DNA of 64,000 bases from Shimia_B sp039815465 (GCA_039815465.1 JBCBZG010000006.1:124001-188000), one strand, 5' to 3'; counted from the first letter of the stretch, positions 9,687 through 17,284 are shown. The notes: a model not told the origin generated them from the letters alone. Numbers and translations: made by a program.

Positions 9687-9702
9687 GCGTGCGCGCGCAC
9701 GC
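9687..9702. repeat. 16-bp perfect alternating palindrome
   Basis: GCGTGCGCGCGCACGC is self-complementary and strictly alternates purine and pyrimidine. It lies in the leader between hom and the VPLPA-CTERM gene at 9760. It could be an operator or a supercoiling-sensitive segment; function unknown. Confidence 0.5.
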
Positions 9703-9759
9703 GAGCTTATACACCTGCATAGTTAATACCAAAGTACTCCAAACTTTCCGGAGCCAACC

Positions 9760-10485
9760 ATGCAAAACAGCAAGGCATTTGCCCGCAGCCTCTTCATCGG
9801 CCTAGGCCTCGCCCTCGCAGCCACACAGACCCACGCAGCTACGTTTTTCGGCGGCACCCCCGGATACTTTTCTCAAGCCGACATCCCCTTCGGTCTCTAC
9901 GCCACCGGCCCCACCTTCCTGGAGGATTTCGAGGACGCCTCACTCGACGGCGGCATCACTGCCTCTACGACGCAAGGCAACCTCTTCGTTACCGGAGGCA
10001 GCAACAACACAGACAGCGTTGACGGCGATGATGGCAGCATCGACGGCTTTGGTCGTGGGGGCAGATCGTATTTCAACAACATCGGGAATGCCGGGATCAC
10101 CTTCACCTTTGCAAACCCAGTCACAGCGGCAGGCGTCGTGTTCACTGACGGATCTGCCTTCCTAAACTTCGTCACCTTTTCCGCCTTTGACGGCAACGGC
10201 TCGCAGATCTTCACGTCCACATTCCCCGGCATTGGCGACAACAGCTTCGCAGGCACAACAGCCGAGGACACGTTTTTCGGCATATCTGACGCGAACGGCA
10301 TCGGCTCCATTTTCATTTCAAGCCGGGCCGGAGCGGGGATAGAGGTCGACCATGTCCAATACGGCGACATGGCTGCGGCCCCTGTGCCCTTGCCCGCCAC
10401 TCTGCCTATGCTATTGGCTGCCCTAGGTTTGGGCGCAGTGATCCGCAAACGCAGTGGAGGCACCGCAGCCCGAACACCTGCATAG
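9760..10485 (+). CDS. VPLPA-CTERM sorting domain surface protein
   Basis: A 241-aa protein with a Sec signal peptide (SLFIGLGLALAATQTHA), a serine/glycine/asparagine-rich mature domain predicted to be mostly beta strand, and a C-terminal VPLPATLPMLLAALGLGAV helix followed by a basic tail. This is the full architecture of an exosortase substrate. The start is supported by CCGGAG ahead of ATG. The mature domain resembles PEP-CTERM extracellular domains generally; no ligand can be named. It is followed 17 bp later by glpX but is unlikely to be related in function. Confidence 0.8.
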   Translation: MQNSKAFARSLFIGLGLALAATQTHAATFFGGTPGYFSQADIPFGLYATGPTFLEDFEDASLDGGITASTTQGNLFVTGGSNNTDSVDGDDGSIDGFGRGGRSYFNNIGNAGITFTFANPVTAAGVVFTDGSAFLNFVTFSAFDGNGSQIFTSTFPGIGDNSFAGTTAEDTFFGISDANGIGSIFISSRAGAGIEVDHVQYGDMAAAPVPLPATLPMLLAALGLGAVIRKRSGGTAARTPA

Positions 10486-10502
10486 ATAAGGATCGTTCTC
10501 CC

Positions 10503-11468
10503 ATGGCTGCCACCCCCGAATTTCATGACCGTATGCTGTCCCTCGGCCTCGCCCGCGTGTCGGAGGCCGCGGCGCTCGCCTCCGCCAATTGGATCGGACG
10601 CGGGGACGAGAAAGCCGCAGACCAGGCCGCCGTGAACGCCATGCGCGAGCAGCTCAACAAGCTCGACATCCAAGGCACCGTGGTCATCGGGGAAGGCGAG
10701 CGTGACGAGGCCCCCATGCTCTATATCGGGGAGGAAGTCGGCGCAGGCACAGGGCCCGAGGTCGACATCGCGCTCGACCCGCTCGAAGGCACCACGCTGA
10801 CAGCCAAAGACATGCCCAACGCGCTGACCGTGATCGCCATGGGCCCCCGCGGATCGATGCTCCACGCGCCCGACGTCTACATGGAAAAACTGGCCATCGG
10901 CCCGGGCTTCATGCCCAATGTCGTGACGCTCGACATGGCCTATGGCGAACGGGTGAAGCGGATGGCCCGCGCCAAGGCCTGCTCGACCGAGGATATCACC
11001 GTCTGCATCCTCGACCGCCCCCGCCATGAGGACATGATCGCAGAGGTCCGCGCCACCGGCGCCGCCATCCGCCTGATCACCGACGGCGACGTCGCAGGCG
11101 TCATGCACTGCGCGGAACCCGATGTGACCGGCATCGACATGTATATGGGCTCCGGCGGTGCGCCCGAGGGCGTGCTGGCAGCCGCGGCGCTGAAGTGTAT
11201 GGGCGGGCAGATGTGGGGGCGTTTGACGTTCCGCAACGACGACGAACGCGGCCGCGCGGCCAAGGCCGGGATCACCGACCTCGACCGCATCTACAGCCGC
11301 GATGAGCTCGTCCAGGGCGACGTGATCTTTGCCGCCAGCGGCGTCACCGATGGCTCCCTCGTGGCAGGCATCAAACGCGAAGTGGGGCACCTCACGACCG
11401 AGACGATCCTGATGCGCTCCAAAACCGGCTCCGTCCGCAAAATGACCTACCGCAACCCGATCCAGTAG
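10503..11468 (+). CDS. glpX: Class II fructose-1,6-bisphosphatase
   Basis: A 321-aa GlpX-type phosphatase that hydrolyses fructose 1,6-bisphosphate in gluconeogenesis, and often sedoheptulose bisphosphate as well. Metal- and phosphate-binding motifs are visible: GEGERDEAPML, DPLEGTTL near residue 95, and TDGDVAGV near residue 200. Length and motif order are typical. In roseobacters, hom, glpX and recJ are commonly consecutive, and that order is seen here. Confidence 0.95.
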   Translation: MAATPEFHDRMLSLGLARVSEAAALASANWIGRGDEKAADQAAVNAMREQLNKLDIQGTVVIGEGERDEAPMLYIGEEVGAGTGPEVDIALDPLEGTTLTAKDMPNALTVIAMGPRGSMLHAPDVYMEKLAIGPGFMPNVVTLDMAYGERVKRMARAKACSTEDITVCILDRPRHEDMIAEVRATGAAIRLITDGDVAGVMHCAEPDVTGIDMYMGSGGAPEGVLAAAALKCMGGQMWGRLTFRNDDERGRAAKAGITDLDRIYSRDELVQGDVIFAASGVTDGSLVAGIKREVGHLTTETILMRSKTGSVRKMTYRNPIQ

Positions 11469-11484
11469 ATCTCAATACAGAGTA

Positions 11485-11570
11485 CCCGCCCGGCGGCGAC
11501 GCCGGGCTGCCCCCGTCCGCGCTCCGGGCGGGGGCAACTGCCCCCACCCGCGGACGTGGGCAGCCCTCCT
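11485..11570. repeat. GC-rich intergenic repeat, copy B
   Basis: Downstream of glpX. It contains the hairpin CCCGGCggcgacGCCGGG and a stretch CCCCCACCCGCGGACGTGGG followed by CAGCCCTCC, matching the ends of copies A and C. It could serve as a factor-independent stop for glpX, although no clear T-run follows. Confidence 0.45.
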
Positions 11571-11645
11571 TTCGCATCACACCCTTGCCGCCCCCACCAC
11601 AGATTTGGTAGCCCCTACGCCACACACCCCCAACACATCGTGGCC

Positions 11646-13400
11646 ATGGCCGATCAACCCGCCCTCCTCAACGTAGACAGCTCTCTCACAGACCGCCGCT
11701 GGCAAGGCCCTGACGCCACCCGCCTGCGCGCCGCCGAGGCGCTGACCCAGGCCCACGACCTGCCCCAGGCCGTCGCGCTTATCCTCGCCCGCCAGGGCGT
11801 CACGCCCGAGACCACGCAAAGCTACCTCGCCCCCGCGCTCCGCGACCTGCTGCCCGATCCGCGCAGCCTGCGCGACATGGAGAAAGCGGCGAAAATCACA
11901 CTCGACGCCGTCGCGCGGAACCAGCGCATTGCAATCTTTGCCGACTACGACGTCGACGGCGGCGCCTCCGCCGCGCTCCTCATCACCTGGCTCCGTGCCC
12001 TTGGCCGCGAGGCCACGCTCTACATCCCCGACCGCATCGACGAAGGGTACGGCCCCAACGCCCCTGCCATGGCGCAGCTCGCAAAAGACCACGACCTGAT
12101 CATCTGCGTCGACTGCGGCACGCTCAGCCACGACCCCATCGCCGCAGCGTCAGCGGCCACCACCATCGTCCTCGACCACCACCTGGGCGCAGAAACGCTC
12201 CCCCCCGCCGCCGCCATCGTGAACCCCAACCGGCAGGACGAAACGGGCGAGCTCGCCCACCTCTGCGCCGCTGCCGTCGTCTTCCTGATGCTCGTCGAAG
12301 CAGGCCGCCAGCTGCGGGAGGCGGGCCAGCGCGGCCCCGACCTCATGGCGCTCCTCGACCTCGTGGCGCTCGCCACCGTGGCCGACGTCGCACCGCTCAT
12401 CGGCGTCAACCGCGCCTTCGTGCGCCAAGGGCTGAAAGTCATAGCCCGCCGCGACCGGCCCGGCCTCCGCGCCCTCGCAGACACAGCCCGCCTCGACAGC
12501 GCCCCGGAATCCTACCACCTGGGCTACGTGCTGGGGCCAAGGATCAACGCAGGCGGCCGCATCGGCGCCGCGGACCTCGGCGCGCGGCTCCTGGCCACCC
12601 AGGACCCCAACGAGGCGGCCGCGCTGGCCGAACGCCTCGAACGCCTCAACGAGGACCGCCGCACCGTGGAAGCCGCCGTGCGCGAGGCAGCAATCACCCA
12701 AGCGCTCGCCCGCGACGACACCGCGACACTAAGCTGGGCCGCTGGCGATGGCTGGCACCCGGGCGTCGTGGGCATCGTCGCCTCGCGGCTCAAAGAAACC
12801 ACCGACCGCCCCAGCATCGTCATCGGTTTCGACGGCGACGCGGGCAAAGGCTCAGGCCGCTCTGTCCCCGGCGTGGACCTGGGCGCCAGCATCCAACGCC
12901 TCGCCGCAGAAGGGCTCATCGAAAAGGGCGGCGGGCACAAAATGGCCGCAGGCCTCAGCCTCTCCCGCGCCCAACTCGAACCCGCCATGGCCCGCCTCGA
13001 CGAGCTTCTCGCCCGCCAAACCGGGGGCCGCATCGGACCCCGCGCGCTCCGCTGCGACGGGCTGCTGATGGCAGGTGCCGCCCAGACCGACCTGATCGAA
13101 CGATTGGAGGAGGCCGGCCCCTACGGCGCCTCCGCCCCCGCGCCTCGCTTTGCTATCCCCGACCTCACCGTTCGCTTCGCCAAACCCGTGGGCGACGGAC
13201 ACCTAAAGGTCACCTTCGCAGCCGCAGGCGGCACAACGCTCGACGCCATCTGCTTCTCGGCCTTCGAGTCCGCCCTCGGCCCGCGCCTCGCCGACGGCGC
13301 AGGCACGCGCGTCCACGCCGCAGGCCGCCTCGAACTCAACCGCTGGCGCGGACGCAGCACAGTCCAGCTGAAACTCGAAGACGCCGCAGAGGCCACTTAA
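11646..13400 (+). CDS. recJ: Single-stranded-DNA-specific exonuclease RecJ
   Basis: A 584-aa 5'-3' ssDNA exonuclease for recombination and repair. DHH-phosphoesterase motifs are clear: FADYDVDG (motif I, metal-binding aspartates), VDCGT, LDHHLG (the DHH motif) and ATVADV. The DHHA1 domain carries GGGHKMAAG near residue 425. A C-terminal OB-like domain follows. The start at 11646 (MADQPALLNVD) fits the family; the longer open frame lacks homologous sequence. Confidence 0.95.
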   Translation: MADQPALLNVDSSLTDRRWQGPDATRLRAAEALTQAHDLPQAVALILARQGVTPETTQSYLAPALRDLLPDPRSLRDMEKAAKITLDAVARNQRIAIFADYDVDGGASAALLITWLRALGREATLYIPDRIDEGYGPNAPAMAQLAKDHDLIICVDCGTLSHDPIAAASAATTIVLDHHLGAETLPPAAAIVNPNRQDETGELAHLCAAAVVFLMLVEAGRQLREAGQRGPDLMALLDLVALATVADVAPLIGVNRAFVRQGLKVIARRDRPGLRALADTARLDSAPESYHLGYVLGPRINAGGRIGAADLGARLLATQDPNEAAALAERLERLNEDRRTVEAAVREAAITQALARDDTATLSWAAGDGWHPGVVGIVASRLKETTDRPSIVIGFDGDAGKGSGRSVPGVDLGASIQRLAAEGLIEKGGGHKMAAGLSLSRAQLEPAMARLDELLARQTGGRIGPRALRCDGLLMAGAAQTDLIERLEEAGPYGASAPAPRFAIPDLTVRFAKPVGDGHLKVTFAAAGGTTLDAICFSAFESALGPRLADGAGTRVHAAGRLELNRWRGRSTVQLKLEDAAEAT

Positions 13401-13454
13401 GGAACCGCCTTCGCGGCAAGCGCTCGCCCTGTGACAACACCGGTCAGCCCCCGA

Positions 13455-13480
13455 CCGCGGGCGGGGGCTACCCTCAACAC
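13455..13480. repeat. GC-rich intergenic repeat, copy C
   Basis: In the 190-bp gap between recJ and tRNA-Glu. A core of GGGCGGGGGCTACCCTCAAC closely matches the end of copy A. The rest of the gap shows no other feature apart from the tRNA promoter region. Confidence 0.45.
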
Positions 13481-13590
13481 AAAGTCTCCCCGTCCCACCC
13501 CGCGAGATCAGTAAAGACACCAAACTTTTTCTGAGTTTCGACTTGCCCCGGCGCGCGAGTCTTTCTATCTACCCGCTCACACCGATGCGT

Positions 13591-13665
13591 GCTCCCTTCG
13601 TCTATCGGTTAGGACGCCAGGTTTTCAACCTGGAAAGAGGGGTTCGATTCCCCTAGGGAGTACCA
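13591..13665 (+). tRNA. tRNA-Glu (anticodon UUC), prophage integration site
   Basis: A 75-nt cloverleaf. Acceptor arms are GCTCCCT (13591-13597) and AGGGAGT (13655-13661). The anticodon stem CCAGG/CCTGG encloses the loop TTTTCAA, with anticodon TTC at 13624-13626. The T-arm contains GGTTCGATTCC, and discriminator A plus an encoded CCA end at 13665. Its last 19 bases plus one flanking T recur at 50917-50936, so the gene stays intact after prophage insertion. Confidence 0.95.
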
Positions 13666-13666
13666 T
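13647..13666 (+). other. attL core (20-bp direct repeat)
   Basis: ATTCCCCTAGGGAGTACCAT spans the T-arm, acceptor 3' strand and CCA of tRNA-Glu and is repeated exactly at 50917-50936. One mismatch beyond, both sides continue GGTG. This fixes the left boundary of the prophage. Confidence 0.9.
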
Positions 13667-13699
13667 TGGTGGAAAAAATCTTTTAAAATCAAATGGTCA

Positions 13700-13763
13700 G
13701 TGTCCCGCAGGGACGCGAAACACCCTGAGTTAAATCAACGGCTTACCCACAAGGTGTCCCGCA
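13700..13763 (+). repeat. Left integrase arm-type sites (two GTGTCCCGCA copies)
   Basis: GTGTCCCGCA occurs at 13700-13709 and 13754-13763, about 35 and 90 bp inside attL. The same decamer occurs twice inside attR. The placement fits arm-type binding sites for the tyrosine integrase. No gene is visible from 13666 to 13816. Confidence 0.55.
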
Positions 13764-13816
13764 GATCCACTCAACACAGCGACCTCTGCCTGTGTGGTGG
13801 GACCTTCCGGCGATTC

Positions 13817-14011
13817 TTACTGGGCACGGCGAGACAAAGGCACTTTTTTGAGCGCCACCCGCTCACATTCTCGTTGAAGGAAGAACTTGATCGTTGCGGC
13901 CAAATCTCCGCGAGCGCCGCCAGGTGGCGATACACGCAAAGCTGCAAACAACAACCACTGCATGAGTGCGCCACGAAGGTTGCAGATGATCTGATCAATC
14001 CAATCTCGCAT
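13817..14011 (-). CDS. Small hydrophobic prophage protein
   Basis: A 64-aa protein. A strong ribosome binding site (AAGGAGGGG) lies just before its ATG and supports expression. A central segment MQWLLFAALRV is weakly hydrophobic, and the C-terminus is basic. No family recognised. It is last of four tightly packed leftward genes in the left arm; the preceding gene stops 3 bp upstream. Confidence 0.55.
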   Translation of the reverse strand: MRDWIDQIICNLRGALMQWLLFAALRVSPPGGARGDLAATIKFFLQRECERVALKKVPLSRRAQ

Positions 14012-14014
14012 CGC

Positions 14015-14149
14015 TTACCCCTCCTTCTTGTTGCAGCCTTTGCCGGGCTCGCACTCACCACCGGACCACCATTCGAAATCGTTTGGTCCGTACTTAAAGG
14101 GCACGAAGCGACCGCACTTGTCACAGGTTGGCTGGGGGTACTTAGGCAT
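14015..14149 (-). CDS. 44-aa zinc-ribbon-like protein
   Basis: A very small protein with two CxxC-like knuckles (CDKCG and a later C-EPGKGC), suggesting one zinc ion. AAGGAG lies 10 bp before the ATG. It overlaps the stop of the upstream gene by 8 bp. Function unknown; such mini zinc ribbons are common in phage accessory regions. Confidence 0.55.
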   Translation of the reverse strand: MPKYPQPTCDKCGRFVPFKYGPNDFEWWSGGECEPGKGCNKKEG

Positions 14150-14462
14150 CGGTCGAAGGCTCCTTTTTGGTGAACGTTGTCCAACCGGTATGCTTGTCCG
14201 CCTCTGGCCCAAAGGGGTTGAGGTGAGGTCTATCTTTCGGGATAGGCAAAACGGACTTCACGCCTCGATAGTGCTCGCGATTGGGCCAGCTATCCAACGG
14301 CTCACACGGCGCTACGTAGCCAGCCACGATAAGCTCTGTGAGAGCCGCCTGCGCCCGACGTGTGATTTTCATCTCCGCATGATCTCCGCCAAACGAAAGC
14401 GTTGATCCGGCCTTGGGGAAGTGCCCCATGCCAAAGACATATGCGTCGTCAGAAAGGTTCAC
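14142..14462 (-). CDS. Hypothetical prophage protein
   Basis: A 106-aa protein with a GTG start that overlaps the upstream TGA as GTGA, preferred over the longer open frame. It has a central helical, possibly winged-helix-like, segment (ITRRAQAALTELIVAGYV) resembling a small DNA-binding unit, and a proline-rich tail. No family recognised. Confidence 0.5.
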   Translation of the reverse strand: MNLSDDAYVFGMGHFPKAGSTLSFGGDHAEMKITRRAQAALTELIVAGYVAPCEPLDSWPNREHYRGVKSVLPIPKDRPHLNPFGPEADKHTGWTTFTKKEPSTDA

Positions 14463-14647
14463 TCTTGGCCCTCCATTTTGTCTTTGCAGTTTGGGCAGGC
14501 ATAGAACGCTTGAGCATCTGAATTCCGCAACGTGTACCCCCATCCAGATGCCTCATGCTCAGCGTCCCAATCCCCATGGAACTCCGCATCGCAACCCCAT
14601 GACTGATCGCCTTGCGGCCCCCAGCATTCAATGTGTTCAGTCGCCAT
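14459..14647 (-). CDS. 62-aa zinc-finger-like protein
   Basis: A 62-aa protein with a C-terminal CPNCKDK knuckle and upstream Cys/His residues (HIECWG, WGCD, HGDW, EHE). GAGGAG precedes the ATG. It leads the four-gene leftward cluster; its 118-bp upstream gap with the divergent small secreted peptide probably holds promoters for both. Confidence 0.55.
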   Translation of the reverse strand: MATEHIECWGPQGDQSWGCDAEFHGDWDAEHEASGWGYTLRNSDAQAFYACPNCKDKMEGQE

Positions 14648-14765
14648 GCTGCGGCTCCTCTAGTGAGTTCACGTTTCCGTATGGCGGTTGCAATCTTAAA
14701 CACCTCGGCGCATCCTGCGCGACCGAGCCCACGGCGGGCGCGGACAACTTCGGAGAGGTGAAACT

Positions 14766-14894
14766 ATGAAACACGCCATCCTTGCGATTGCCTTTGCAAT
14801 TGCCGCAGCAGGTGCCGTCAACGCCAATGGAGCCGCGTATCAATGCGATATGCTTAAGAAGCCCGCGGGCGAAGTGGCCTGCTACGAATACTAA
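14766..14894 (+). CDS. 42-aa secreted peptide with two cysteines
   Basis: A short ORF: GGAGAGG precedes the ATG, then a textbook signal peptide (MKHAILAIAFAIAAAGAVNA) and a mature peptide of about 22 residues with two cysteines (QCDM and VACYEY). It would reach the periplasm. As a single divergent gene in a prophage accessory arm it behaves like a moron gene. No homolog is known to me. Confidence 0.5.
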   Translation: MKHAILAIAFAIAAAGAVNANGAAYQCDMLKKPAGEVACYEY

Positions 14895-14929
14895 ATCAAG
14901 AACTCGGGGCGTTAGCGATTGCTGACGCC

Positions 14930-15376
14930 CTATTTCCTTTGCGACCCGTCTCTCGCACCACACCAATAATAAAGGTTGTTGCGATCCACCTCGCCGCCCA
15001 TGATATCGGACGCGCGGCTTAGAACGTGATCCACTGGCGCTGGCGAATACCACAACGCGCAGATGTGTTCTTTCTGTTCGGGCGTGGGTTTGAGGCGCGG
15101 CTTGCGGCCCTGGACGCGCTCGCCTTCTGGTCCCGGCTTGACCTCGATCCAAACGCCCAAATCGGTGATCATCTTTTGCAGGCGCTTGCTTTCGGCACCC
15201 TGCCCCAGATCCGACAACGCCCGCAGAACAAGTGTGTCGCCCTTCCTGACACCACCGCGCTGAACCATGTCGGTCAGCTCTTTGCGACCGGTGCCGCGGT
15301 AGTCCGCAAAGGTCCGTTCGGCACCCATTGCCGCGCCCTCTGCGACGGGCCGATTGTAGAGATAAGCGATGATCAT
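14930..15376 (-). CDS. Resolvase-like protein lacking an obvious catalytic serine
   Basis: A 148-aa protein. Its N-terminal half has the secondary-structure order of a serine-recombinase catalytic domain (IIAYLYNRP at the first strand, later GDTLVLRALSDLGQGA), but no serine sits where the nucleophile is expected. The C-terminal part, KPTPEQKEHICALWYS onward, could be a small HTH. It is perhaps a DNA-binding protein derived from a resolvase. ATG at 15376 is used rather than a TTG one codon earlier. Confidence 0.5.
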   Translation of the reverse strand: MIIAYLYNRPVAEGAAMGAERTFADYRGTGRKELTDMVQRGGVRKGDTLVLRALSDLGQGAESKRLQKMITDLGVWIEVKPGPEGERVQGRKPRLKPTPEQKEHICALWYSPAPVDHVLSRASDIMGGEVDRNNLYYWCGARDGSQRK

Positions 15377-15443
15377 CAATAAGTCTGATGCACGCCTTCT
15401 CCACAGTTAAACAATGGTTGTAAGAATTCCACATCTCAGCATC

Positions 15444-15644
15444 TCAACGCTCTTCGTCCGCAGTCCGATCACGCCGCATTCGTGCGTCGCAGCGTGTCTT
15501 CAGTTTCTTCCAAACAGCATTGTAGCGCTCGACTATCTCAGTCTTTTCATCGGCAACCGCCTCAAGCTCGGCTTGCTCCGCAGGGGTGAGATAGTCTTTC
15601 CAGCTCATCTCGCCTGTGTATGCGGATTCTTGGCGTACCGTCAT
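15444..15644 (-). CDS. Small prophage protein, helical
   Basis: A 66-aa charged, coiled-coil-like protein (LTPAEQAELEAVADEKTEIVERYNAVWKK). It is divergent from the gene at 15724, with tandem palindromic repeats in the 79 bp between their starts. It may be a small regulator, but no HTH is evident. Confidence 0.5.
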   Translation of the reverse strand: MTVRQESAYTGEMSWKDYLTPAEQAELEAVADEKTEIVERYNAVWKKLKTRCDARMRRDRTADEER

Positions 15645-15653
15645 GCGCTTTCT

Positions 15654-15701
15654 TGTATGCTATTTATTGACATACTATGTATGCTAAATTATGACATACG
15701 T
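15654..15701. promoter_or_regulatory. Two tandem 24-bp operator-like repeats
   Basis: Copies at 15654-15677 and 15678-15701 both read TGTATGCTA, then a variable AT core, then GACATAC. Each contains inverted GTATG/CATAC arms. A -35-like TTGACA is at 15667-15672. The block fills the divergent leader between 15444-15644 and 15724-16008, so one regulator could control both directions. Confidence 0.6.
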
Positions 15702-15723
15702 CAAGACACGAGAAAGGACCGTC

Positions 15724-16008
15724 ATGCCAAAACGTGAAAGTCAGCAAGAGCTGCAAATCAGAATGCAGGCCGCCGATCACATGGTCCCTACGGGCGTTGT
15801 GATCCGTCACGTCAGGACCGGCGGTGAATACATCGTTGCCGGACATTCGCTTCGCGTTGGCGACTTGGCCGGGATGGTTCAGTATCGCCCACTGACAGGC
15901 CCAGTCATCGAGTTTAGCCGCGAAGCAACAGGCATTCAGGCTAAATTCGTCCGCGCTGATGGCGACGATTGGCGCGGCCTCGAAACCTTTCAAGCGACTA
16001 CCACTTAG
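15724..16008 (+). CDS. DUF1653-like small protein
   Basis: A 94-aa protein starting MPKRESQQELQ with AAAGGA upstream; an in-frame ATG at 15691 lies inside the operator repeats and is less likely. The core (GVVIRHVRTGGEYIVAG, later VQYRPLTGPVIEFSR) loosely resembles DUF1653 folds seen in phages. Function unknown. Confidence 0.5.
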   Translation: MPKRESQQELQIRMQAADHMVPTGVVIRHVRTGGEYIVAGHSLRVGDLAGMVQYRPLTGPVIEFSREATGIQAKFVRADGDDWRGLETFQATTT

Positions 16009-16023
16009 GGGGCCGATTGACCA

Positions 16024-16791
16024 ATGGCTGAGAACAGCGGCATCGAATGGACGGATCACACGTTCAACCCATGGACGGGTTGCACGAAGGTCTCTCCTGC
16101 ATGCGATCACTGCTACGCCGAGGCTTGGTCAAAGCGATCTGGTCATGTGGAATGGGGGCCACACGGCGCGCGGCGTCGGACGAAGACATGGGGCAACCCG
16201 GTCAAATGGAACCGCAAAGCGGCCAAGGAAGGCAGGCGTTTCCGCGTGTTCTGTGCCAGCTTAGCCGACGTATTCGACAATCACCGCTCTATCCAATTCG
16301 ACTGGCGGCGCGACCTCTATCAGTTGATTGATGACACGCCCCACCTGGACTGGCTGTTGCTCACAAAGCGCCCTCAGAACATCACGAAGTTGGCACCCGA
16401 GCGCTGGCTCACACACGGCATTCCAGAGAACGTTTGGCTGGGCACGACGGTTGAGAACCAGAAGGAGGCCGATCTACGCATCAAGCACCTGACACAGATC
16501 CCGGCCCGTATCCGCTTCCTATCTTGCGAGCCGCTGGTTGGCCCTGTTCGCATCTCCGCTGGGGAAATTCGCAAGCTGCATTGGATCATCACCGGCGGTG
16601 AAAATGGGCCGAACTATCGTCCAGCCGATGCCGACTGGTTCCGAGCGCTGCGCGATCAATGCGCCGAGCACAAAGTGCCGTTCCTGTTCAAGCAATGGGA
16701 AGGCAAGAGCCAAACCAAAATCAAGGCCATGGGGCGCCAGCTGGATGGGGTCGTTCACGACGGCTATCCGGAACCCTTGGCCGCAGCCTGA
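16024..16791 (+). CDS. DUF5131 (phage Gp37/Gp68) family protein, copy 1
   Basis: A 255-aa protein with the family N-terminus GIEWTDHTFNPWTGC and the three-cysteine motif GC-x6-CDHCYA, like an iron-sulfur cluster site of radical-SAM-type enzymes. Further conserved blocks are LLLTKRP, WLGTTVE, RFLSCEPLVGP and ITGGENG, and the C-terminus is FLFKQWEGK. The biochemical role is not established. A longer paralog (41154) lies in the same prophage. It follows the DUF1653-like gene by 15 bp, so the two are probably co-transcribed. Confidence 0.85.
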   Translation: MAENSGIEWTDHTFNPWTGCTKVSPACDHCYAEAWSKRSGHVEWGPHGARRRTKTWGNPVKWNRKAAKEGRRFRVFCASLADVFDNHRSIQFDWRRDLYQLIDDTPHLDWLLLTKRPQNITKLAPERWLTHGIPENVWLGTTVENQKEADLRIKHLTQIPARIRFLSCEPLVGPVRISAGEIRKLHWIITGGENGPNYRPADADWFRALRDQCAEHKVPFLFKQWEGKSQTKIKAMGRQLDGVVHDGYPEPLAAA

Positions 16792-16842
16792 AAAGGGACC
16801 CTAAAAAAGGGGCCCAAACCCGTAGAATTGACGTTCTCTCAC

Positions 16843-16871
16843 TTGCGCCACCGGACATTATGTCCTATATC
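16843..16871 (+). promoter_or_regulatory. Promoter with embedded palindromic operator
   Basis: TTGCGC (16843-16848), a 17-bp spacer and TATATC (16866-16871). The spacer contains the 13-bp inverted repeat GGACATTATGTCC (16853-16865) directly upstream of the -10. It drives the two-gene unit starting at 16914, whose second gene encodes an HTH protein that could bind here. Confidence 0.5.
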
Positions 16872-16913
16872 CTGTGCATGGGCGATGAAGCCCGCCACGA
16901 AAGGATAAACGAC

Positions 16914-17099
16914 ATGACCCAAGCAGAACAGCAGCTCGCCGATGACAAGGTGCGCGCCGAGATCGCGAACCTCGTTGCTCAAACAGCCAAATTAAATGCC
17001 GAAACCGCCAAGATCGCGCGCGAACGCTTTATGATCCCTGTGACAATCTTTACCGGCCTTGTCGTCGCAGCTGCTACGCTTTTGGCTCGAGTTCTTTGA
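16914..17099 (+). CDS. Small coiled-coil membrane protein
   Basis: A 61-aa protein. The N-terminal 38 residues form an amphipathic coiled coil (AEIANLVAQTAKLNAETAKIA); then one membrane helix, VTIFTGLVVAAATLLARV. AAAGGA precedes the ATG. The topology resembles small phage membrane proteins near lysis or exclusion genes; the role is unknown. Its stop overlaps the TTG start of the HTH gene. Confidence 0.6.
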   Translation: MTQAEQQLADDKVRAEIANLVAQTAKLNAETAKIARERFMIPVTIFTGLVVAAATLLARVL

Positions 17100-17284
17100 C
17101 CGCGGATCAGTTCAAAGAGGCCCGGGAATCCCTGGGCCTCACCCAAACCGAACTTGCCGCGAAATGGGGCATGGGCAAGAACGGCGAACGCACGATCCGC
17201 CGATGGGAACAAGGCGAAGTTCCGGTCAATCCTATAGCGGCTTACTGCATTGGCATGATGATATCCAAGGATGCAGCAACCTAA
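17096..17284 (+). CDS. Small HTH DNA-binding protein (XRE-like)
   Basis: A 62-aa protein. TTG start overlaps the previous TGA (TTGA). A single XRE-type helix-turn-helix fills it: ARESLGLTQTELAAKWGM followed by GERTIRRWEQGEVPVNP. This class of mini HTH protein is common in alphaproteobacterial prophages. It may bind the palindrome in its own promoter (16853-16865). Confidence 0.75.
   Translation: MTADQFKEARESLGLTQTELAAKWGMGKNGERTIRRWEQGEVPVNPIAAYCIGMMISKDAAT

Noticed and set aside
13700..14173. Rightward 157-codon frame at the left end of the prophage
   Set aside because: It is antisense to small leftward genes that have clear ribosome binding sites, and its product has no coherent fold.
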